Of a DNA stretch of 64,000 bases, positions 17,891 to 26,856 are shown one piece after another. Position 1 is the first letter of the stretch. The number at the start of each line of letters is the position of its first letter. Below the pieces are notes generated by a model. It worked only from the letters and a program-made list of their open reading frames with translations, ran no database searches and had not been told where the DNA came from. The translations under genes were made by a program, and so were the position numbers. Source of the stretch: Frigoriglobus tundricola (GTDB taxonomy: Bacteria; Planctomycetota; Planctomycetia; Gemmatales; Gemmataceae); NCBI RefSeq assembly GCF_013128195.2, contig NZ_CP053452.2, forward strand, positions 7,564,001-7,628,000, read 5' to 3'.

Positions 17891-18115
17891 TATCATGCCG
17901 AATGCGTTTGCCCGGAGGTGCTCGAACTGGCGAAAGAGTCCGTCGGGTTGCTGACAGCGTTTCGCGGAGCCGATCCGTTATGGGCAATTCATGTGTCGCC
18001 CGGCCGTGCCGGCGGGGTGCTCATCGAGTGGGCCGATGCTCGCTCCGAACACGAACTGGAACTCGAGCCGGACGGTACTTGGGGCTTCCTTCACACAGAG
18101 CGCGTTACGAAGTAG
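17891..18115 (+). pseudogene. 5'-truncated small hypothetical gene
   Basis: The frame stays open to a TAG at 18113-18115 and encodes VLELAKESVGLLTAFRGADP, then the acidic strand-rich tail VLIEWADARSEHELELEPDGTWGFLHTE. The composition is protein-like, but no good ATG exists and the upstream part is replaced by the transposase remnant. It may be the surviving C-terminal end of a small gene that formed an operon with 18142-18429. A GTG near 17923 is a possible but unsupported start. Confidence 0.4.
17990..18050 (+). repeat. Copy B of the ~60-bp duplicated fragment
   Basis: This is the in-gene copy of the segment at 16911-16969, lying inside the truncated small gene. The copies are direct repeats ~1.08 kb apart, flanking the membrane-anchor gene and the transposase remnant. 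Confidence 0.6.
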
Positions 18116-18141
18116 ATGAGGGCGCCGAACCGGGAGCTTCC

Positions 18142-18429
18142 ATGTCGATCGCGAGCCGCATTGCTGATGCTCAGCCAATTCCTTCGGTTTCCGCGGACGA
18201 AGCGATCCCGGTGCCGCCTGCCGTCGCGCGGTGCCCGTACTCTTTCGCACGCGATCTGCCAGCCCTGCTCGATACACCACCCCTTCGTTGGGTCGCGTAT
18301 GTCGATGGCAATCAAGTCCGAATTGCCGATACTCAGGCAGAACTCTACAGACACTGTTTGAACGAACTCGGTCTGGATCACGACCGGTTCATCATCGCTT
18401 GCATCGTCCCCGAGAGCGGGGGCCGGTAG
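18142..18429 (+). CDS. Small hypothetical protein
   Basis: A 95-residue protein from the ATG at 18142, with GGGAG 7 bp upstream. The N-terminal ~45 residues are Pro/Ala-rich. The C-terminal half looks folded (LRWVAYVDGNQVRIADTQAELYRHCLNELGLDHDRFIIACIVPE). The strand-turn-strand WVAYVDGNQV followed by a helix recalls DUF5678-like small proteins, but this is a weak resemblance. It follows the truncated gene by 26 bp, so the two probably once formed a pair. The function is unknown. Confidence 0.6.
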   Translation: MSIASRIADAQPIPSVSADEAIPVPPAVARCPYSFARDLPALLDTPPLRWVAYVDGNQVRIADTQAELYRHCLNELGLDHDRFIIACIVPESGGR

Positions 18430-18657
18430 AATACGCCCTGCGGTGAGCGCCGATGCCGCCCATTCTCCGTGCGCTGCCATACTTTGATCGCTGAACGCGG
18501 GTGCCCGTGCAAGGGAACTGGTAGGTGTGGTCGCACACCAGATCATTGTTTGGGTCGGCGTCGCGCGAGTTGGGGAGGTCGAACCGACGCCGGCTGCCCG
18601 TCGTTTCCCGGCAATCTTGGATACAATCTGCGGCGTGAATGAAAGTCTTCGCCATCC

Positions 18658-21516
18658 TTACTTCCTTGCCGCCAAGTACGCGACCAGATCCCGGATTTCC
18701 TGATCCGTGAGCTTGTCCAGCAGTCCGTCGGGCATGATCGAGTTCTTCGCCGCGCGAACGTCGGCCACTTCGCCCGCCGCCACCTTGAAGCGGTTCCCCG
18801 CCTCGTCGATGTACTCCGAAACATCGAGGTACGTGCCGATCAGCAGGCCCGTAAGGGGACGGCCGTCGGTGAGTTCGATCTTCCACGCCTGGTAGTGCGG
18901 GGCGACCACGGCGCTCGGTTGCAGGACCGATTCCACGATCCACTTCCGCTCGGTGCGGCCGATGAGGCTCAGGTCCGGGCCGACGTTCGCGCCGCGCCCC
19001 TCGACCTGATGGCACTTGTAACAGCCCGCGAGTTTCGGGCTCTCGAAGACGCGCCGACCGGCGTCCGGGTCGGCCGGGCCGTCGAGGCGCTTGAGCCACG
19101 CCTCGGTGTCCGTTGCACCCGGGCGACCCATGTTCACCGCTTTCCCGAGCACACGGGCCGCCAAGGCGCTGCTGTCGTCCTTGCCCTTGATCGCGAGGAG
19201 AAGTGCGGTCTCCTGGCTCTGGTCGAGTTTCGTCCCGTTGAGTGCCCGGAGCGCTTCGTGCCGCACCACGGCGTCCGGGGACGCGGCCAGTGCGACGAGG
19301 GCGTCCGTACCTTCGCCGGCCGCGGAGAGCGTGAGCACCGCTTGCGCCCGCACCGCGGCGGGTTCCTTTGCGTCCCGGGCGATCGCGAGGACGGCCGGCG
19401 CGCACTTCGCGTCGGCGCGGTCCTTCAGTGCGCGGAGGACTTCGATGCGGAAGGTCGGGTCGGCCAGCTTGAGTAGTGCGACGAGCCGTTCCGTGTGCAG
19501 GTTCCGGTGCGTGGCCGGGATCGCCCGGAGCGCCATCAGCCGGGCGGGGGGCGGGGCGTCGCCGTCGTTGAGCCGGTCGAGGAAGTACGTCGCAAGGCTG
19601 TCCTCGTTGACCGGCTTGCCGTCGAGCCGGGCGAGTGTGGTCGCGAGAGCAATGTAGCCGCGCGGGTCGTGTGTGCGGCTTTTCAGCAACTCCACAATCT
19701 GAGGGCGGAACTCCGTGAGCTTCTCGTCGGACACCCACTTCAGCGCGAGGAACCGCACGTCGGGGTCGGGGTCCTTGAGGAAGTCGGGGAGAACCTTAGG
19801 TGCGGACTTCAGGCCGGACGCCCGCCACGCGAGGAGGTAAGCGATTCGGGCTTGTGGTTCGAGACGGTCGATCGCGGGCATTCGGCGTAGCAGCGGTGGG
19901 AGCACGGCCATCCGTTGAATCGCGGCGTGTCGGAGGAACGGATCGGCACTCCGAATCGCAGAGGAGATTGCCGCGCCCCGACCGTAGCGCTCTCCCGCGA
20001 GCGCTTCGGCCAACACCGCCGGCTCTTCCCCGTTCTGATCGAGTATCTGCGACATGTCGCCATCGAGGGCGACCAGCCCCCGGACGGCCATTGCACGGAT
20101 CGCACGCGACTGCTCCGCTTGGGGGTGTTGTTTCTCGGGCAACGTCATCAGCCACAAGTTCGTCCTCGGATCGTCCACGTCGATCAGCACTGTCAGCGCC
20201 GCGGCCTTCACGCGCACGTCTTTCGACTTGAGTTGCTCGCGCAAGTGGGCGCATCCGTCCTCCGTCTTCGCCAGTTCGCGTGCCGCGCCTTCGCGCGTCT
20301 TGCGATCTGTGCTCTGAATTGCCTCCTTCAGCTCTTTCGGTCGCGCCGCGGGCTTGGCATCCTTCCACTTGATGTGCCAGATCGCGCCCTTCCCGTGCAA
20401 CTCGTAACTGCGTGAGCCCCAGTCGCTCGCGAACAGTGAGCCGTTCGGCGCGACCGTCAAGCCGGACGGGTAAAAGTCTTTTCCGCCTTGAATGAACGGC
20501 TTCCGCTCGCCCCTGAAGCTCGCACCGTTCGGTTTCAGCGTGTACCGCTCGATGCGGTGATCGGCCCACGCCGGGACGAGCAGTTCGCCGCGGTACTCGT
20601 CCGGCAGGCCGTCGGACTCGTAGCTGATGACCTCGCACGGCGATTCGCCCGTGCCGGCGACGAATGGGAGGGTGCCGGGCAGTTCGCCGTTCCACGCCTG
20701 GAACGGGTGTCGGCCCGCCCGCCCGTAGCGGAACTGGAAGCCGTAATCGCCGCCCTCCACGACGTCCAGCAAGCGACACGGTGGGGAGGCGTCCGGATCG
20801 TTATCGACCACGAAGAGCCGCCCAAAGATGTCGCGGCACGAACCGAACGGGTTCCAGAACCCCGTCGCGACCCGGCGGAGCTTCTTGCCATCTGCGGTGC
20901 AGTGGTAAACGTTGCCGCCCTCGCCTCCGCCGGTCAGTGTGGCACCGTCCGAGCCGACGAGCTTATAGTCCGCGCCGAGGTTTTCGCCGATACCGAAGTT
21001 GAGATCGCCGCGCGAGTCGAACGACAGGCCGCACAGTCCGTTGTGCGGGTAGTTCCCCTTCGTGTCGAGGAACACGATCCGCGTCTTCTCGTCGGCCCTG
21101 CCGTCGCCCTTGGTGTCGCGGAGCCGGATGATTTCGTTCCGCGTGGCGACGTACACGGAGCCGTCCGGGTGAACGGCGAGGTCCATCGTGTGCGTCGTAC
21201 CCTCGTAGAACGTCGTGAACCGGTCGGCCTTGCCGTCGCCGTCGGTGTCTTCGACCACCCGAATGCGGTCGAATTTCGGTCCGTCGTACTTGGCCGGGCG
21301 GAAGTGCGTGTGGCTCTCGACAACGAGTAGCCGGCCCTTTGCATCGAAGTCGAGCGCGATCGGGTGAACGATGTCCGGCGCCGCGGCGAAGAGTTCGACG
21401 ACCAACCGTTTGTCCGCGGTGGTCGGCGCTTCGGGCGGCTTGGGCTCCGCGGCCGCCCGGTCCGGGCTTGCGAGGCATGCAGACGAAATAACGAGTACCG
21501 CAATTCGAGTCCGCAC
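18658..21516 (-). CDS. PVC-type CxxCH heme protein with beta-propeller and HEAT repeats
   Basis: A 952-residue exported protein (signal peptide IAVLVISSACLASPDRAAA). Residues ~30-400 form a glucose/sorbosone-dehydrogenase-like propeller (LLVVESHTHF, VYVATRNEIIRLRD, GFWNPFGSCRDIFGRLFVVDND). Residues ~410-790 are HEAT-like helical repeats. The C-terminal domain is a single-heme cytochrome c with CYKCH (GCYKCHQVEGRGANVGPDLS) and the closing block MPDGLLDKLTDQEIRDLVAYL. This arrangement is typical of large periplasmic heme proteins expanded in Planctomycetes and Verrucomicrobia. Sugar oxidation is the usual guess, but the substrates are unknown. The gene stands alone. Confidence 0.9.
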   Translation of the reverse strand: MRTRIAVLVISSACLASPDRAAAEPKPPEAPTTADKRLVVELFAAAPDIVHPIALDFDAKGRLLVVESHTHFRPAKYDGPKFDRIRVVEDTDGDGKADRFTTFYEGTTHTMDLAVHPDGSVYVATRNEIIRLRDTKGDGRADEKTRIVFLDTKGNYPHNGLCGLSFDSRGDLNFGIGENLGADYKLVGSDGATLTGGGEGGNVYHCTADGKKLRRVATGFWNPFGSCRDIFGRLFVVDNDPDASPPCRLLDVVEGGDYGFQFRYGRAGRHPFQAWNGELPGTLPFVAGTGESPCEVISYESDGLPDEYRGELLVPAWADHRIERYTLKPNGASFRGERKPFIQGGKDFYPSGLTVAPNGSLFASDWGSRSYELHGKGAIWHIKWKDAKPAARPKELKEAIQSTDRKTREGAARELAKTEDGCAHLREQLKSKDVRVKAAALTVLIDVDDPRTNLWLMTLPEKQHPQAEQSRAIRAMAVRGLVALDGDMSQILDQNGEEPAVLAEALAGERYGRGAAISSAIRSADPFLRHAAIQRMAVLPPLLRRMPAIDRLEPQARIAYLLAWRASGLKSAPKVLPDFLKDPDPDVRFLALKWVSDEKLTEFRPQIVELLKSRTHDPRGYIALATTLARLDGKPVNEDSLATYFLDRLNDGDAPPPARLMALRAIPATHRNLHTERLVALLKLADPTFRIEVLRALKDRADAKCAPAVLAIARDAKEPAAVRAQAVLTLSAAGEGTDALVALAASPDAVVRHEALRALNGTKLDQSQETALLLAIKGKDDSSALAARVLGKAVNMGRPGATDTEAWLKRLDGPADPDAGRRVFESPKLAGCYKCHQVEGRGANVGPDLSLIGRTERKWIVESVLQPSAVVAPHYQAWKIELTDGRPLTGLLIGTYLDVSEYIDEAGNRFKVAAGEVADVRAAKNSIMPDGLLDKLTDQEIRDLVAYLAARK

Positions 21517-21665
21517 GGTGTCGCCCTGGAGATTTCGATCGGTTCGGGGTGGGTGCGAGCTATGCTATCCGAAGTGCGCCGGCGGTGCGCCCGAGAACCT
21601 GTTCCGGTATGGGCTCACGCTCCGTGGCGTGATGGTTTCGGGTCAGACGACGTCTACCGGGTCGC

Positions 21666-22160
21666 TCATTCGCCTTCGGAACCCGCGCTGTCCCGAAGGA
21701 GCCGGAACACTTCGGTCATGAACGCGGTCACAAACGCTTCGATCCCGGGCGACGTGCGCTCGGCGTTGCCGGCCACGTTCAGCACCCGAACTCCGGTCCG
21801 GGTGAGCCAGTTCGCCACGTCAGCGGGTGTCACGTCCCCGCCCGGTGTGACCTCGAGCTGGGGCCGACCGTAACGTTCGCACATGCGCCGCGTGAGGACC
21901 TCGCCGGGCGAGTCCCATTCGGTCGCGAATTTGAGTGTGGCGTCGGACTCCTTCACGTTGAGGGCCGTCCGCGGTGGGTAGCGCTCGCTCTCGTGTTCCC
22001 GCACGCCGTATAGCGCTGCGAACTCGGGTCGAGGGCCGTCGTGCGCGCGGAAGCCCCTCGGCATCCACCCGCCGGTGGCAATGCCCGCGGCTTTCGCGGC
22101 GACGAGCGCCGCCCGGTCCGCACCCGTTTGTCCGCCGGAGATGACCCGTTCCAATCGCAC
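21666..22160 (-). CDS. SLOG-family putative molybdenum carrier-like protein
   Basis: The opening VISGGQTGADRAALVAAKAAGIATGGWMPRG is the nucleotide-binding signature of the YpsA/putative molybdenum-carrier branch of the SLOG (Rossmann-like) superfamily. Further family blocks are ESERYPPRTALNVKESDATL and GVRVLNVAGNAERTSPGIE. I place the start at GTG 22160 because AAGGAGGAG sits 5 bp upstream, giving 164 residues; an ATG at 22223 would add 21 residues without family character. The molybdenum-carrier label is a historical annotation; nucleotide or ligand binding is safer. It has no signal peptide. Confidence 0.8.
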   Translation of the reverse strand: MRLERVISGGQTGADRAALVAAKAAGIATGGWMPRGFRAHDGPRPEFAALYGVREHESERYPPRTALNVKESDATLKFATEWDSPGEVLTRRMCERYGRPQLEVTPGGDVTPADVANWLTRTGVRVLNVAGNAERTSPGIEAFVTAFMTEVFRLLRDSAGSEGE

Positions 22161-22513
22161 CCGCTCCTCCTTGCCGTCCGTCGCGCCCGCTCCAAGCGCT
22201 ACAGAACGAAGATTATCGCGCAAGCGGTTTGTCGGTTCGCGCTGCCAACGATTTCACGGACGACCCGTTTAGGGAATATCGGGGCGCTGGGCCACGTTCG
22301 CGTTTGCGTTGGTCGCGAGATCGGGGAGAATAGTTCGTGCCGCATCTTCGATTCGCGGACCCGCGGAGACAATACACTCCGGCTGAACTTGCGCATTGTG
22401 AGTTGCGGGCTCCTCCCACTCGCACACGGGCCAAACGGCCCAGGCCGAAGTGCCTACGGACATCGATCTGAGCAGCGACTGCGTTTCTTGCCGCTTCGTA
22501 CCGGGGGGTCGAG
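22161..22513. other. Divergent intergenic region, no gene seen
   Basis: 353 bp lie between the SLOG gene (minus) and the DUF1559 gene (plus). The SLOG ribosome binding site is at its left edge. A short GGGCC-AAAC-GGCCC hairpin is present near 22428-22441. No convincing promoter or small ORF was seen. Confidence 0.4.
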
Positions 22514-23239
22514 ATGCACGCCCATTCGCGCCGAACGGGGTTCACGCTGATCGAGTTACTGGTGGTGATTGCGATCATCGCGATCATCATCGGGCTCCTG
22601 CTCCCCGCCGTGCAAAAGGTGCGCGAGGCCGCGGCGCGGACGCAGTGCGCCAACAACATGAAGCAGTTCGGACTTGCGGAGCAGAATTACGCACTGAACC
22701 ACGACGGCCAGCTCCCGCCCGCCCGGCTCCCCGCCACTCCGGGTGCGGCGTACGGCGTGTACTGGGGCCCGTTCGATGATCGCGTGGGGTACGCCGCCAC
22801 GCCGCTGCCGGATTACGACCCCACGACCACGATCCTGTGGCCGTATCTGGAAGGGAACGCGAAAGTGTTCCGCTGCCCGAAGGGGTTCGACAGCCTGCCG
22901 GGGAGCCCGACCCTCGGCCAGCCCCTTCAACTCTGTTACGCTCTGGACGGCGTCAGCGGCGGGTCCGCCGGCGCCCGGTTGATCGACATCACCAACGGCA
23001 ACGGCACGTCACAGGTGATGTACCTGTGGGAACACTGTCAGTCCTTCGCATGTGCGACCAGCGGCATCGTCCCGGCCGGGTACCCGGCCGGGTACCCGTG
23101 GCCGCTGGACGACTCGGGCTGGATCAACCACTACCCAGAGAACCGGCACGGCGGCGTGTTCGGTATTCAGTTCTGCGACGGTCACGTCATCATGTCGCGG
23201 CGGTCCGACATCACCACCGCGATGTACTACACGAACTGA
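22514..23239 (+). CDS. DUF1559 prepilin-like protein (short)
   Basis: A 241-residue protein with a type IV prepilin N-terminus. A short basic leader ends at Gly before [24 protein letters not shown], with Glu at position +5 of the mature chain, as prepilin peptidase requires. [21 protein letters not shown] then follows as in all DUF1559 proteins. The C-terminal block [14 protein letters not shown] corresponds to the family H-x-G..DG signature. It is shorter than the usual 300-400 residues. DUF1559 proteins are massively expanded in planctomycetes and probably act as pseudopilin-like surface or secretion components. Confidence 0.88.
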   Translation: MHAHSRRTGFTLIELLVVIAIIAIIIGLLLPAVQKVREAAARTQCANNMKQFGLAEQNYALNHDGQLPPARLPATPGAAYGVYWGPFDDRVGYAATPLPDYDPTTTILWPYLEGNAKVFRCPKGFDSLPGSPTLGQPLQLCYALDGVSGGSAGARLIDITNGNGTSQVMYLWEHCQSFACATSGIVPAGYPAGYPWPLDDSGWINHYPENRHGGVFGIQFCDGHVIMSRRSDITTAMYYTN

Positions 23240-23264
23240 CGCCCCGAATAACTCGGTGGCACGC

Positions 23265-23307
23265 GGGCCGGAAGCACGGTAGCATCCGCCTACCGTGCTT
23301 CCGGCCC
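23265..23307 (+). terminator. Strong hairpin after DUF1559 gene
   Basis: GGGCCGGAAGCACGGTAG (23265-23282) and CTACCGTGCTTCCGGCCC (23290-23307) form a perfect 18-bp stem with a 7-nt loop, 26 bp after the stop at 23239. There is no U-tract. Its right arm ends 45 bp before the next start. Confidence 0.65.
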
Positions 23308-23352
23308 CGCGTGTGGCCCTGCGCGGGTCACGTCCCACACCGAGGTACACCC

Positions 23353-24465
23353 GTGATCGTCAGCGGCTTGTCGGGCAACGAGATTTTCGTTCTGGCGGAG
23401 AAGGGCTGGGCGCCGGGCGGCATCGTCGTGGGCAACAGCGTGCAGTCGCTCGGCTTCGTGGGCGGGCTCTCGAGCGGCTTGAAGACGCTCGCCGGCGGCG
23501 AGATCGCCAACCTCACCCAGCTCATCACCGAGGGCCGGCACGCGGCGATCGACCGGTTGGAGAAAGAGGCCCATGCGCACGGCGCCCACGGCGTGACCGG
23601 CGTCACGTCGGAACTGAAGACGCTCGGCGGGATGCGGGAGTTCATCGCCCTCGGGTCGTCGGTCAAGGGGCTCGACTACCGCGGCCCGTTCTTCACCACC
23701 GCCTGCACCGGCCAGGACCTGTACTGCCAGCTCGACGCGGGGTACGAACCGCGGCACTTCGTCATCGGCAACGTGGCCTACGCGCTCGGCGTCAGCCGCG
23801 GTCTCTTCGGGTTCCTCCGGGGCTTCGCCGGGGGCGAGGTGAAAGAGTTCTCCCAGATGTACAACCACACCCGGCACCTGGCGCTGGAGCGGCTCGAGGC
23901 CGAGGCCCGCGAGCGCGGCGCGAACGCCGTGGTGGACATCCACACCCAGATCCTGTCGATCGGCGCGGGCGCGCGGGAGATGCTGATGGTGGGGACGGCG
24001 TCCCACCACCCCGCGTTCGGGACCCCGGCGCGGCCGGTGACGTCCGAACTGACGGGGGAGGAGCTCTGGAACCTGACGAAAATGGGGTACGCGCCGCTGC
24101 GCCTCATGCTCGGGACCTCGGTCTATTCGCTCGGCCTGACCGGCGGCATCGGGGCGCTCTTCAAGGGCCTGTCGCGGGGCGAGGTCTCGTCGGTCACGCA
24201 ACTGATCTACAAGGCCCGCGAGAACTGCCTGGCGCACATCGAGACGGAGGCGAACGAGATCGGCGCCGACGCGGTGATCGGCACGAAGGTGTTCATCTAC
24301 GAGATGGGCGGCGGGTTCGTGGAGGTGCTGGCGATCGGCACGGCGATCAAGAAGACGAGCGGCCTGGCGACGCACTCGCCCGCACTCATCCCCCAGGCGA
24401 TCATCCGCGACCGCTCGACGTTCCTCGACCAGACCCACGACACGGGCAAGCTCGACCGGCACTGA
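23353..24465 (+). CDS. Triple YbjQ-type (heavy-metal-binding-domain) protein
   Basis: A 370-residue protein from GTG 23353, with GAGGT 6 bp upstream. It contains three tandem copies of a ~110-residue unit. Each copy starts with a short GW/GYxP region (LAEKGWAPGGIVVGNSV; LDAGYEPRHFVIGNVAYA; TKMGYAPLRLMLGTSVYS) and continues into a helix ending in a repeat such as AIDRLEKEAHAHGAHGVTGV, ALERLEAEARERGANAVVDI or CLAHIETEANEIGADAVIGT. The last segment of each resembles the YbjQ/UPF0145 fold, which usually forms pentamers. There is no signal peptide or visible metal-ligand cluster, so the family name should not be read as proof of metal binding. The function is unknown. Confidence 0.7.
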   Translation: MIVSGLSGNEIFVLAEKGWAPGGIVVGNSVQSLGFVGGLSSGLKTLAGGEIANLTQLITEGRHAAIDRLEKEAHAHGAHGVTGVTSELKTLGGMREFIALGSSVKGLDYRGPFFTTACTGQDLYCQLDAGYEPRHFVIGNVAYALGVSRGLFGFLRGFAGGEVKEFSQMYNHTRHLALERLEAEARERGANAVVDIHTQILSIGAGAREMLMVGTASHHPAFGTPARPVTSELTGEELWNLTKMGYAPLRLMLGTSVYSLGLTGGIGALFKGLSRGEVSSVTQLIYKARENCLAHIETEANEIGADAVIGTKVFIYEMGGGFVEVLAIGTAIKKTSGLATHSPALIPQAIIRDRSTFLDQTHDTGKLDRH

Positions 24466-24488
24466 GCCGGGATCGTCGTGATTTCTAA

Positions 24489-24519
24489 CTGTGGCCGGCC
24501 CCTGTGAGGCCGGTTACAG
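24489..24519. terminator. Hairpin between convergent genes
   Basis: CTGTGGCCGGCC (24489-24500) pairs with GGCCGGTTACAG (24508-24519) with two internal mismatches, giving 6 + 4 bp around a 7-nt loop. It lies between the converging YbjQ-type and histidine kinase genes. Confidence 0.5.
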
Positions 24520-24606
24520 AAGAAGTGCGGAAGCGAAAGACCCGCACCACCACGAGTCAGCTCGGTCGCGTATGACGCCGGGCCGTGTGGGTTGTGCGCC
24601 CGTGAT

Positions 24607-26454
24607 TTAGACCACCACTCGATCGGTATCGGCGTTCGGGACCCGGGCGCCCGCGGCCGGCAGGACGATGTCAAAGGTCGTGCCGGTCCCCGGTTCGCTG
24701 GAGACGTTGACCCGCCCGCCGCTCTGCGTGACGGCCCCGTGGACGACCGCCAGGCCGAGCCCGGTTCCTTTCCCCACCTCCTTGGTGGTGAAGAACGGCT
24801 CGAACGCCCGCGCCTTCACCTCGTCCGTCATTCCGGTGCCGGTGTCGGACACGGTCAGCCGCACGTAGTCGCCCGGTGGGAGGTCGGGGCACGCCGCGCC
24901 GTCCGCTTCGGTCAGCCGGACGTCCCGCGTTTCGATCCGCAGCCGACCGCCGCGCGGCATCGCGTCCTTCGCGTTGATCGCCAGGTTCAGGAGCACCTGC
25001 TCCATCTGGGTCGGGTCCGCGCGCACGCCGTTCAGATCGGCGGCCAGGTCCGTGACCAGTTCGATGTCCGGGCCGAGCAGCCGGTGGAGGATCCGGACCG
25101 ACTGGGAGATCACCTCGTTCAGGTTGAGGACCCGCGGCTCGAATGTCGTGTTGCGGCTGAACGCGAGCAGCTGGGCCGTGAGCCCGGTGGCCCGCCGACA
25201 CGCGGTGGTCAGTTCTTGAACGAGGTCGCGGGTCGGGCCGGCGTTCGGGAAGCCGTCGAGGAGGATCTCGGCGCACCCGTTGATGACCGTGAGCAGGTTG
25301 TTGAAGTCGTGCGCGATCCCGCTCGCGCGCAGCCCGACCGCCTCCACCCGTTGCGCGTGGCGGAACTGCTCCTCCAGGCGCTTCTGCTCGGTCACATCCA
25401 CCAGCACGGCCGAAACGCCGGAGGGCCGCTCGGCGGCGTCCTGCGCGACGACGCTGACCCGCACCCACAGGGCCGTGCCGTTCTTCCGCCGGTACCGCCG
25501 GTCCGCTTCGTACGCGGTCACCCGCCCCGCGATGACGTCGCCGAGCTGGGCCAGGACGCGGTCCCGGTCCTCGGGGAAGAGGACGTCGGCCGCGGTCATC
25601 GCGCTCAGTTCCGGGAACGTGTACCCGATCATCCGGCAGAACGCGCCGTTGGCCGCGAGGAACCGCCCGTCGGGGGCGACCTCGACCATTCCGGCGGTCG
25701 TCGCTTCGAAAAACGCCCGGAACCGCGCCGCCCGGTGCCGCGCCTCGTCCTCCGCCAGGTTCAGCGTGGCCCGGTCCCGGAACTGGCTCAAGTACGCCTG
25801 GGGCTGGCCGCCCGCCGCGCGCACCGGAAACACCGTCACGTGCCCGCTGAAGACGTGCCCGTCGCGGTGAATGTACCGCTTCTCGGCTTGAACGGACGGC
25901 CCCGCCCCGTCGGCGCGGGGCACGGCGTCACGGTCCCTCACGTGGCGGTCGTCGGGGTGCGTGATCTCGGTGGTCGGCATTCCGAGAACCTCAGCTTGGG
26001 GGTAACCGAATGTGCGGGTGAAGGCCGCGTTCACGCGAACGAACCGGTCCCCGGCGTCGGTCAGCGCCGTGGGCACGTCGGTCGCGTCGAACGCTTCCCC
26101 GAACGGGTCGCCGCCCGCGGGCGGAGCGGCGTCCGGGCGCGGCGCGTCGATCGTCAGGACAACGAACCGGTCGTCGAGCCGCGCCCGGCTCCGGCCGATC
26201 CGCAGCGGGAACCCGGTCCCGTCCTTCCGGAACCCGGTGGGGCCCGAGCCGTCGTCCGCGTGCTCGGCGCGCGTCCAGTCCGGAACGAGCAGCGCGGCCG
26301 GGCGGCCGCACACCTCGTTCCGGGGGTATCCGAACAGCGCCTCCGCCGGCGCGTTCACGAACGCCACCCGACCCGAGTCGTCCACAACGACGATCGGGTC
26401 GGGAGCGGAGTCGAGCAAACTGCAAAACTCGGCCGGGGCGAAGTCGCACATCAT
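24607..26454 (-). CDS. PAS-domain sensor histidine kinase
   Basis: A 615-residue soluble kinase. Three PAS domains are visible, at ~10-105 (LLDSAPDPIVVVDDSGRVAFVNAPAEALFGY), ~115-235 (FVRVNAAFTRTFGYPQAEVLGM) and ~245-365 (FEATTAGMVEVAPDGRFLAANGAFCRMIGY). The phosphorylated residue is His382 in GIAHDFNNLLTVING. The ATPase domain shows N-box NLAINAKDAM, G1 DTGTGM, F-box FEPFFTTK and G2 GKGTGLGLAVV. No transmembrane segment, GAF or receiver domain is present and no response regulator is adjacent, so it is an orphan, probably cytoplasmic redox or ligand sensor. It probably shares a transcript with the small gene at 26492-26812. Confidence 0.92.
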   Translation of the reverse strand: MMCDFAPAEFCSLLDSAPDPIVVVDDSGRVAFVNAPAEALFGYPRNEVCGRPAALLVPDWTRAEHADDGSGPTGFRKDGTGFPLRIGRSRARLDDRFVVLTIDAPRPDAAPPAGGDPFGEAFDATDVPTALTDAGDRFVRVNAAFTRTFGYPQAEVLGMPTTEITHPDDRHVRDRDAVPRADGAGPSVQAEKRYIHRDGHVFSGHVTVFPVRAAGGQPQAYLSQFRDRATLNLAEDEARHRAARFRAFFEATTAGMVEVAPDGRFLAANGAFCRMIGYTFPELSAMTAADVLFPEDRDRVLAQLGDVIAGRVTAYEADRRYRRKNGTALWVRVSVVAQDAAERPSGVSAVLVDVTEQKRLEEQFRHAQRVEAVGLRASGIAHDFNNLLTVINGCAEILLDGFPNAGPTRDLVQELTTACRRATGLTAQLLAFSRNTTFEPRVLNLNEVISQSVRILHRLLGPDIELVTDLAADLNGVRADPTQMEQVLLNLAINAKDAMPRGGRLRIETRDVRLTEADGAACPDLPPGDYVRLTVSDTGTGMTDEVKARAFEPFFTTKEVGKGTGLGLAVVHGAVTQSGGRVNVSSEPGTGTTFDIVLPAAGARVPNADTDRVVV

Positions 26455-26491
26455 GAGAAGCCCGCCGCGGGGTCCGGCCCCCTCAGTTCGG

Positions 26492-26812
26492 TCACGCGTC
26501 GTCCAGCGTGTCGTCGAGGGAGCTTGGCGGATCGAACAACAGTCGAACCAGATCCTCGCTCAACCTCCTCAGGGCTTGGTCCGTCTTGGGGCTCGCCCGG
26601 AACGTTCCGGGCTGTTGGCGGAGCCAGCCGACAAGGGCCGCGGGGCCGTGATCGGTCCGAACGGCGCGCCGCACCATCGGGAGGATCAGGGCGGCCAGGT
26701 CCGCGTGCGCGAGCGGGCCGGTGGTCTCGTCCTGAAGCCGTCTGGCCAGTTGGCGGAGCCCGGCCGCGCGCCCGCCGCGCGGACCCCGTAATGTCGATCC
26801 GTTCGGACGCAC
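26492..26812 (-). CDS. Small hypothetical protein upstream of histidine kinase
   Basis: A 106-residue protein from GTG 26812, with GGAGG 5 bp upstream; a longer ORF to 26860 would overlap the next gene. The sequence is mainly helical and charged (LRQLARRLQDETTG, LAALILPMVRRAVR, LVGWLRQQPG, ALRRLSEDLVRLLFDPP), with no signal peptide and no recognised domain. Its stop is 37 bp before the kinase start on the same strand, so the two are likely co-transcribed. A role as kinase partner is only a guess. Confidence 0.55.
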   Translation of the reverse strand: MRPNGSTLRGPRGGRAAGLRQLARRLQDETTGPLAHADLAALILPMVRRAVRTDHGPAALVGWLRQQPGTFRASPKTDQALRRLSEDLVRLLFDPPSSLDDTLDDA

Positions 26813-26856
26813 GTCTGCCTCCGGTTGGGGACGCTCTCTCGGGCGAAGTGCCGCTC

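Noticed and set aside
23353-24465. Metal-binding function for the YbjQ-type protein
   Set aside because: The family is often labelled heavy-metal-binding, but no conserved Cys/His ligand cluster is visible in the three units.
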